A stretch of DNA of 64,000 nt from Nocardia higoensis NBRC 100133 (GTDB taxonomy: Bacteria > Actinomycetota > Actinomycetes > Mycobacteriales > Mycobacteriaceae). Position 1 is the stretch's first letter; each line of letters starts with the position of its first letter. This document shows, piece by piece, positions 1 through 7,400 of this stretch. The stretch is from the NCBI RefSeq assembly GCF_000308595.1, contig NZ_BAGA01000058.1:113752-177751 (forward strand). The letters run 5' to 3'. The notes below the pieces were generated by a model. It ran no database searches. It worked only from the letters and a program-made list of their open reading frames with translations, and was not told where the DNA came from. Position numbers and translations under genes: made by a program.

Positions 1-3000
1 ACAGGTCGCCGATATCGATGCCCATCTCCAGCGTGGGCGTGGCGACCAGGACGTTCGGCGCGGTCGGGTCAGCGCCGGCCGACTTGAACTTCGTCTCGTA
101 TTCCAGCCGCGTCGTGGTCGGCAGCAGCGAGGTGTGCTCGCGCGCCACCACCCGTTTCATCTCCGAGCGGTCGTAGAGGCGGCGATAGAAGTTGTCGGCC
201 TTGTGCGCCCGGTGCAGCGTGCCCGGGCAGCGGGTGAGCAGGCACGGCGCACCGTCGAGCTGATCGACCACGGCGGCGCTGCCGGGATTCTGCGTCTGGC
301 ACACCCCGCACACCAGCAGATGCCTGCCCGCCTCCAGATCGGCCTTGTCCGGCGCGCCGACGAGCACCCCGTCCTCGCTCAATTGGTAAGCGGTCAACGA
401 CTTCTCGGTGCTCACCGAGGTGAGGATCCGCTCCTCGGCCAGCACGGCGAACAGCGATCGCGCCAGGAACCCGCCCTCGAACGGCGAGACCCCCAGGCAG
501 CGCGACGCCCACCGCGCATACCACGAGGACGGCGCGGTGATCGGGTCGAACCCCTCCGGAACGGTGCGCGCGCCCAACGCCGGAAAGGCCGGAGCCGGAC
601 GGCCTTTCGGGAACGCTGGCATGCCTTCCCCGCGCGGCCGTCCGCCCCACACCCAGCGCCGGTTGGCGTCGCGCTGCACGAAGCGGTCCAGCCACACGTG
701 CCGGATCGCGCCCTGCGTGCGCATCCGCTCCACCGTCCCGCGCACCCACTGCGTGACCGCCGCGGCATCGGGCTCGGAGAACGCCATCTGATGTTCGGCC
801 CCGTCCAGGGCCTGCCTGCCCAAGCTCGCGACCCGCTCCGGCGAGCCGAGCGCGACCTCGGCGACGACACTGCCGGTCAGCTCCAGCGTGCGACCCAGCC
901 GCGACTGCAACCCGAACTCGAGGTCGATGTCGAACTGCACCCGCCGGGCGACCTTGCGTTGCGCTGCCTTGCGCTGCGCCGCGGGCTTGTCGGCCTGCCA
1001 GTAGGCGGTGAACTCCTCGCGTTCGACGATATCGGGCGCGAGCAGGTGATAGCGCCGGACCGGGTCGTCGCCGGCCCGGTCGAGCACCGCCTCGCACAAC
1101 TCGGTCAGAGTCAGCATCGACGTGCCGGAGGTCTTCGCGCCCAGCGCATTACGCAGCGTGGAGCGCAGACTGAGGGTGTGGGAGCGCGCCTGCACGAACC
1201 CGGCCCGGTGGGCGGCGTCCTGCACGCTGTCGGTGAACATCAACGCCTTCTTCTCGTCGGCGTCGAGATCGGCGTCGCCGAACATGTTCGACAGCGCCAC
1301 CGACAGCTGCGTGGCGATCGCGCTGCCGAGGAAGCGGATCCCGTCGGCGGAATTACACGCCGGGCACACGTCCTTCTGGGAGTCCTCCTCGGCATTGGGC
1401 CCGTGTAGGACCAGAACCGGCAGCGCGCGGCCCTCCAGGATCTCCGGGCTGTCGGGGGCAGGCGTCTCGTCGCCGAGTTCCCGATCCTCGAGGCGCAGCC
1501 AGCGCAAACCGTCGACGGGGAGGTCGAGCTGGGCCTCCAACGGCGCGGAGATCAGCGCGCGAATCCGCGTGTCCCCGGTGACGTGCAGGGTGCGCACCGA
1601 ATCCTGATCAGGATCGAGCACACTGCCGGTCGGCGCCATCCGCACGCCCCATCCCGAACGCCCGCAGTGCCGGCAGTAGAGAGCGGGCTGGTACTCGATC
1701 TCGACGCTCTCGTCGGCCCCGTCGTCGGCCCACCGGAACTGCGTGGCCACATCCAGCGCCCGGTCGATCCGCGACAACTCCCGAACCCACAGGTGCACAT
1801 CCACATTCAACGCCGAGCGGCCGATCTCGGCCCGCAGATGCGACAGCGCCGCGAACACGAAATCCAGATACCGATGCCGCGTCGCCCGCGCCCGCGGATT
1901 GTCGCGCTCACCCGTCGGCGCGGGCAGCACCGCCGAGGCCAGCTCCGCCAGCGACACCGCCTCCGCCGACCGCCGCACCAGCTGCACGAACAGGTGGTGC
2001 CGCTTCAGCAGGTCCAGCTGCTCGCCGTCGTCGAGCCGCCGCAACTCCGCGGCCAGCGCGCCGAAGCCCGGATCGTGCTCGCCCCTGCGCTCGAACAACG
2101 TCGCCAGCACCGCGGCCGTGAGATGAGCGTTGCTCACCGACGACTTCTTCAGCCCGTCGAGAAACCCGACAGCCTCCTCCACGCTCGGCGCGACCGGCTC
2201 GTACAGCCGATCCAGCTCGGCGCTGCGATCACCCAGCCACTCCTCCAGCCCCCGCCGCGTCTCCCCGACCAGTGACTCCGGGGCGAACTCCTCCCCGAAC
2301 ACCGTGTGCGCGAAATCCAGCATCGCCGTCGGCTCACCGCCGCCGCCCAGCGTCGCCGAGGTCGCCACCGGCGTGATCCGTCCCAGCGGCCGCGCCCGGT
2401 CGTCCTCGCTCACCCGCGTCGATTCGGTCCAGTACGACTTCACCGCCAGCCCGAGCCGCCGCAACAGCATCGCCACATCCGTGCCCTGCGCGCCGTCGTA
2501 GGTGTGGAACTCGTCGAGCACCACGTACTGCAACGACTCCGCCGACTGCCGCCACATGGCCGCCCGATCCGGCCGTAACAGCAGGTGATCGAGCATCTTG
2601 TAGTTGGTGAGCAGGATGTCCGGCGGCGAATCGTGCATCAGCCGTCGATCGGTGATCAGCCCGTCCGCCGACACCATGGTCCGGCCGCCCGAGCGCTGCT
2701 CACCGGTGTAGAGGCCCGCGGTCACCCCCGACAGCTCCGGATGCTCGACGATCATCCGCGCCAACCGCTGCTCCTGGTCGTTGGCCAGCGCGTTCATCGG
2801 GTAGATGATCAGCGCCTTCATCCCCGCCACGCCCTCCCGCTTGGCGCGCAGCACGTGGTCGAGGATCGGGATCAGGAACGACTCGGTCTTACCCGAGCCG
2901 GTACCCGTGGTGACCAGCGTCGGCAGCGGCCGCTCCTGGAACTTGGTCGACAGCCGCTCGAAGGCTTTGGCCTGGTGGCCGTAGGGGACGAAGCTCTTCG

Positions 3001-3220
3001 GCAGCCAGTCCAGGTGCATGCCCCAGTTGCCGCGGGCGGGAGCGAAGGGCAAGCGGAGCCGGACATAGGGGCCCTTGAACATGCCCTCCTGCGGGTGCCC
3101 GACGAAATCCGTCAGCGCCGCCTGGGTGTCGGGGTCGGTGAGCGCGAAGGTCGTCGCGAGGTAGTCGGTCAGGCCTTCGCGCAGGTGGTCCGCCTGCAGG
3201 GTCGGCAGGAGTGCCCCCAT
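1..3220 (-). CDS. DUF1998-type DEAD/H-box helicase, 5' part (runs off the left edge)
   Basis: The open frame starts with ATG at 3220 (MGALLPTLQADHL) behind an AGGAG site and stays open to base 1, so at least 1073 residues are present and the C-terminus is missing. Visible motifs are Walker A TTGTGSGKTES (about residue 105), then IIYPMNALANDQ, LLTNYKMLDHLLLRPD, a DEFH box in VVLDEFHTYDGAQG, and PVATSATLGGGGEP. Near base 1 comes ATPTLEMGIDIGDL, the second RecA domain motif. Cysteine pairs (CPACNSADGIRFLG, LVCGVCQ) suggest zinc ribbons. This is the large helicase family that includes DrmA/DruE-like and stand-alone actinobacterial proteins. It has the same architecture as the helicase at 42755-47671 but is clearly divergent from it. 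It is probably an ATP-driven DNA translocase in defence or repair. What lies beyond the edge would decide whether it belongs to a named system. Confidence 0.85.
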   Translation of the reverse strand, partial: MGALLPTLQADHLREGLTDYLATTFALTDPDTQAALTDFVGHPQEGMFKGPYVRLRLPFAPARGNWGMHLDWLPKSFVPYGHQAKAFERLSTKFQERPLPTLVTTGTGSGKTESFLIPILDHVLRAKREGVAGMKALIIYPMNALANDQEQRLARMIVEHPELSGVTAGLYTGEQRSGGRTMVSADGLITDRRLMHDSPPDILLTNYKMLDHLLLRPDRAAMWRQSAESLQYVVLDEFHTYDGAQGTDVAMLLRRLGLAVKSYWTESTRVSEDDRARPLGRITPVATSATLGGGGEPTAMLDFAHTVFGEEFAPESLVGETRRGLEEWLGDRSAELDRLYEPVAPSVEEAVGFLDGLKKSSVSNAHLTAAVLATLFERRGEHDPGFGALAAELRRLDDGEQLDLLKRHHLFVQLVRRSAEAVSLAELASAVLPAPTGERDNPRARATRHRYLDFVFAALSHLRAEIGRSALNVDVHLWVRELSRIDRALDVATQFRWADDGADESVEIEYQPALYCRHCGRSGWGVRMAPTGSVLDPDQDSVRTLHVTGDTRIRALISAPLEAQLDLPVDGLRWLRLEDRELGDETPAPDSPEILEGRALPVLVLHGPNAEEDSQKDVCPACNSADGIRFLGSAIATQLSVALSNMFGDADLDADEKKALMFTDSVQDAAHRAGFVQARSHTLSLRSTLRNALGAKTSGTSMLTLTELCEAVLDRAGDDPVRRYHLLAPDIVEREEFTAYWQADKPAAQRKAAQRKVARRVQFDIDLEFGLQSRLGRTLELTGSVVAEVALGSPERVASLGRQALDGAEHQMAFSEPDAAAVTQWVRGTVERMRTQGAIRHVWLDRFVQRDANRRWVWGGRPRGEGMPAFPKGRPAPAFPALGARTVPEGFDPITAPSSWYARWASRCLGVSPFEGGFLARSLFAVLAEERILTSVSTEKSLTAYQLSEDGVLVGAPDKADLEAGRHLLVCGVCQTQNPGSAAVVDQLDGAPCLLTRCPGTLHRAHKADNFYRRLYDRSEMKRVVAREHTSLLPTTTRLEYETKFKSAGADPTAPNVLVATPTLEMGIDIGDL

Positions 3221-3561
3221 GTGTTCTGTGCTCCTCGGCTGGTGGTCCGATCACCCGGTAGTGCTGGTCGGTCGACCCCTGGACGCTATCGCACAGCTAT
3301 GACGGGGGGCATCGTCCGCTGGATCGACAGCGGGGTTCGGGGCGGGACGCACCGGGCCGAGTCGTCATGGCGCGAGATTCGTCGAGATTTCAGAAGTGCG
3401 GGCGGCTCTGCAGGGGACAGTGCCAACCCGTCCCTCCTCACTGGCCTTTTCGGCAGCTCTGACAATTTCTTCGACGAAATTTGTGTCGTTGGCGGGGTCG
3501 GGACCACCTCGGCTTTCCAGCGAAATCGGGGTGGAGAGAGCGTTGGCGTCCGGCGCGTCGG
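3221..3561. promoter_or_regulatory. Intergenic region with a short dyad
   Basis: These 341 bases lie between the helicase start (3220) and the end of the immunity gene (3562). No convincing gene is present; the open frames here have non-coding composition. The promoter for the helicase should lie here. A 6-bp inverted repeat AATTTC / GAAATT with a 6-base loop sits at 3464-3481 in an AT-richer patch. It has no T-run after it, so an operator is as likely as a terminator hairpin for the upstream toxin-immunity operon. Confidence 0.35.
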
Positions 3562-4452
3562 TTACCGCAGCAGATCCGTCATCCACTCCGGCGTGTATTC
3601 CGGTGTGCGCGGATACAACTCGAACTCTCGGCGGAGGTCTGCCGCGGCTGCCGGTGGCTCGAGTGGCTCTGTTCCGCGGACGTAACCGACCGAGTAGTGA
3701 GAAGGGAAGGTCAGTGTGTAATCGACGGACAGCCAGGTCCCTCGATCGGGGTGCGACATCGCGTGTTTGAGGTACGCGAACAATTGGGATATTTCGTCGG
3801 GTGCGTTCCATGTGTACGGCAATGTCGCACCATGATAGAAAAGGAAGCCGCGACAGCCGCCGTAATCGTTGTCGCCGATTTTGCTGTAGCGCAAGCGTAA
3901 TTCCTGCCAGCACGGTGGGCCGACGGCCAGTATTCTGGTTGCGATCAATTCCAGGATCTGTCCCTGGGCTTCCGGACCTGCGGGTGCGTTGAACATCTGA
4001 TCAGCCCTGTCGCCGGCCGTCTGAATTCCGAGTAGTTGCCGAAGCCATAACGGAACATGGCGTTCTTCCCGGGGGAATTCTTGCAGATCGCGGACCCATT
4101 CGGCGGGATCGATGCCGACCTCGAATCGCGGGTCGTTGTCGTAATCGTAAACTGCCGTGTGCGTCATGTCCGCGTCGAGATAGAGCCGGAGTTGGAACCA
4201 CGTGCCCGCGCCCGGCCGGTACATGATTCTGCGCATTTCCTTCAAAGTCTCACCGAGCGCGGTGGGAATGCTCTCGATCGCTCGGATGTCCCCACCCGGC
4301 CAGGCTCCGTTGAACCATTGTTCGACGGTATCGCCCACGGTCAGAAAGAGGAGGTCGAGTCTTTCCCACCCGTCCGGAGCCGTCTCCGCCAATATCCGGC
4401 ACACCTCCCGGGTGAGATCGTCGGCGCGCACGCTGTGGGCCTCATGGGACAT
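3562..4452 (-). CDS. Two-domain YezG/DUF600-like immunity protein
   Basis: The protein has 296 residues and starts with ATG at 4452 behind GAGGAG. Its start overlaps the toxin 3' end by 11 bases, a typical toxin-immunity arrangement. The first half carries the YezG/DUF600 pattern: PDGWERLDLLFL, then MRRIMYRPGAGTWFQLRLYL and YDYDNDPRFE. The second half repeats the scheme in diverged form (WQELRLRYSKIGDNDYGG, then HPDRGTWLSVDYTL and a closing FELYPRTPEYTPEW). It therefore looks like two fused or duplicated copies of the fold. YezG is the known antitoxin of the Bacillus LXG nuclease YeeF, which fits the nuclease-like toxin tip next door. It should act in the cytoplasm by binding the toxin's C-terminal domain. 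Assignment of the family is good; binding to this toxin is inferred from position. Confidence 0.8.
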   Translation of the reverse strand: MSHEAHSVRADDLTREVCRILAETAPDGWERLDLLFLTVGDTVEQWFNGAWPGGDIRAIESIPTALGETLKEMRRIMYRPGAGTWFQLRLYLDADMTHTAVYDYDNDPRFEVGIDPAEWVRDLQEFPREERHVPLWLRQLLGIQTAGDRADQMFNAPAGPEAQGQILELIATRILAVGPPCWQELRLRYSKIGDNDYGGCRGFLFYHGATLPYTWNAPDEISQLFAYLKHAMSHPDRGTWLSVDYTLTFPSHYSVGYVRGTEPLEPPAAAADLRREFELYPRTPEYTPEWMTDLLR

Positions 4453-7400
4453 TGCGGAAGCTCCTCACATCGATGACTTTCTCGTCTGTGCCGTTCTGAG
4501 CGGATGGTCTGGTCACGACGTACCTTACGTGCAGGAGATCCGGGGTGACGATGTCGGGAGTCAGCCGTTCGGCGAAGACGTCGATGCGGTCGATTCCGGT
4601 CCCGGCAGCCCTGCCGATGGCTGCTTGATCGCTTTCCATGCGACGCCAGGAGTCGCTGGTCGGGCGTTCGTCCAGTCGCCATCCGCTGTTCTCGTATGCC
4701 CATTGCGGAACATGATTGATGCGCTCGCCCGGCCCGCCGGCTTCGAAAGGGATCAGGTGGCCGCCGGCGAAACGGTAGAGTTCCGGATTGTTCGGATGTC
4801 CGCTCGGATCGTATTCGCCGGGGATATAAGTGCCGTGCCGGTCCCGGCCACCACCGGCGATATTGCCCACGTCGGTCTGGAGGTCCGTGGAGCCGCCCAG
4901 ACCGCGGCGTGGGCCGAAATGGTCCTCGGCCCGTGTGCCGGGTGGCGAGTAGCTCGGAAGTCCCGATGCGGCGATGGTGTCGCCATGCTCATCGGTACGG
5001 AACATCTGACGCGGTTGTTGTGGGTCGAGCCCGAGGGCCGAGAGATGCCGGGGGCCCACAGCGAATGTGGTGTTCGGCGCCGGTACTCGTAGACCGGCGT
5101 CCCACGTTTCTCCGGTGCCCAGTTCGGGATTGAAGCCGTGTCTCTGGTTGCCGGACCAGGTCTGAATGTGTGAGAAATGACCGTCCGCGTCCGTGTAGAA
5201 AGTTCCGTGCCAGTGTCCTTCTGTGTCGTAGACGTCGTACCGGGTGTGCGGCTCCCTGGGCCCGGTCAGTGAGAACGGACCGTCGGCGCCGGGGGAAGGA
5301 TCGTAGTCTCTGATCGGCGGGGCATTGTGGTACATGCCGTCGCTGTCCCCAGGCGGGTTCCAGTCGACCGCCGGCGCGACGGGCCCGCCTTGGAACTCGT
5401 GGAAACGCTGCGTGGGCACACGTTCCGGTTGCTGCGTGGCGGGCTGATCGGCTTGCGTGTCCGCCTGTGCGGGCTGTTGAGGTGCGGCCTGGTGTCCGGC
5501 GTAGGTGTGTTCCGCGGTGACCTGAGGGTGACCTGGCGCGGCGAGCCAAGGACCGATGACCCGATAGGTCACGCCCGGTTCCGGTCGGGCGATGTCGGGG
5601 GCGGCAGTCCCGATCGAACTGGCGGAACGACCATGTCCGCTGTTGACTGCGACGAGGTCGGCGTGCGTGATCCTGCGCTGGTCGTCGGTGTAGAAGGTGC
5701 CGATGAGGCGACCGCTCGAGTCGGTGAACACCATCGCCGAATTCGGTTCCAGCTGTGGTGTTCCGCTGAGATCCATGACGCGATGGCCCACCGGAATGGT
5801 TCGTGGGACGACAGGAAGCGGACTGCCGTCAGGGTTCGCGGGCGGATTCCAGTCGGCACTCTGTTGCGGTGAGGGGTTCCGCTCCGCGGAATCCGAGCGT
5901 GGCGGGACCGGTCGAGCTCGGTCCACGGAACTTTCGCTGTCGATGTTGCCGGACGTTCGGGTACCCGGTGGGTTGGCGTCGGGTCCGGTGGGTGTGGTTG
6001 TTCCGTTGGGGTGGTGGGTTTGCCATTGTCCGTCGGGTGGGATGCGGGGGTTGCGGGTGCCGTCGGGGTTGGTGACGGGCGTGGAGCTGAAGATGTTCCC
6101 GTTGGTGTCGGTCCAGGCGGCGTGGGTGGGGGCGAGGACGTCGACGCCGAGTTCTTGGGCGAGTTGTTGGGCGAAGCCGTTGGTGGAGGCGTCGCAGCCG
6201 ATGAGGCGGATGGGGGTGACGCCGTCCCAGCCGGAACGGCGTAGTAGTTCGGCGTATTGCTGGGGGGTGAGGGTGTGGTTGCCGATGCGGGCCATGCCGT
6301 CGGGGGTGATGTGGGTGTCGGCGGTGAAGTGGTTGGGGTCTGGGGGGACTCGGTGGGGGAGGTCGCCCATGGTGGGGTCGCCGCGGTGGTGGGAGATGCC
6401 TGCGGGGGTGTGTTCGGCGTGTTGGTTGTGGATGGCGTCGAGGTCGATGGGTGTGTCGGTGTCGACGGTGGGTGTGGGGTCGACGTCGGTGTCCGGGGTG
6501 CTCGGGGTGTGTTGGTCGGCCCAGGTGGGGTGGGTGTCGCGGGCGAGGTTGGCTCGGTCGATGTCGCTGCCGATGCGGACGACGTCGGTGGGGGTGAGGG
6601 CGGGGTTGGCTCGGGGTGGGAGGCCGAGGTGGGTGCGGATGGTGTTGGCGATATCGGTGAGGGTGGGGTTCGTGGCTGCGTCGATGGTGAGGTCGGCGGT
6701 GGTGGGGTCGGTGGTGGGGACGATGTCGACCATGAGCCAGTCGCCGGTGGGGAATTGGTTGCCTTGGTTGAAGGTGAGGTCGGTGGCGAGCTGGGTGCTC
6801 TCGGTGACCGTGCGAACCGTGGCCGGTGGCGTGTTCGGTGAAGGCGTGACGGCGGTGGTGACCCGGACGACCTGGACCGGTTGGACGAGGGCGTGGGGGT
6901 AGTTGGCGGTGAGGTAGGGGCGTCCGGTGGGCGGTGTCACCCGCAGGGTCTGGGCCGGGGCGATGGGGCGCAGGGATTCGCGGGCGTGCCGGGCGCGGTT
7001 GGCGTTGTCGATGTCCAGCGGGGTGAGAGGAGAACCCGTGGTCGGGTGTGTGGCCGGGCGCTGGGACGGCGGAGTGTTCGGCTGGGTCGCGGGGGTGGTG
7101 GGGTTCGGCGTCCCGTTCTGCGGTGTCGGGATGTCGATCGGCACAGACGGATTGGCCGTCGGGTTGGTGGGTGTCGCCGGCGTCGGGGAGGTGTTGCCGG
7201 TCGGCACGTCGGGGCGACTGCTGATGGGCGGAGGGGGTGTCGTCGGCGTGGTCGAATCGGCGAGCCTCGGGATCGGCTGCGCGGGCGGTCCTTGCGGTGC
7301 TTGCGGTGCCGGCGTGCGCGGAGGTGGCGACGGTTGTGCGGTATTCGGAGTGGAGGGCGAGGCGGCCGTCGGCGCGGAGGGCGCGGCGGCTGTCGGCGCG

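Noticed and set aside
69..3685. Several long plus- and minus-strand open frames across the left-edge helicase
   Set aside because: They are shadow frames in GC-rich DNA. Only the frame from ATG 3220 shows helicase motifs, and it explains the whole stretch.
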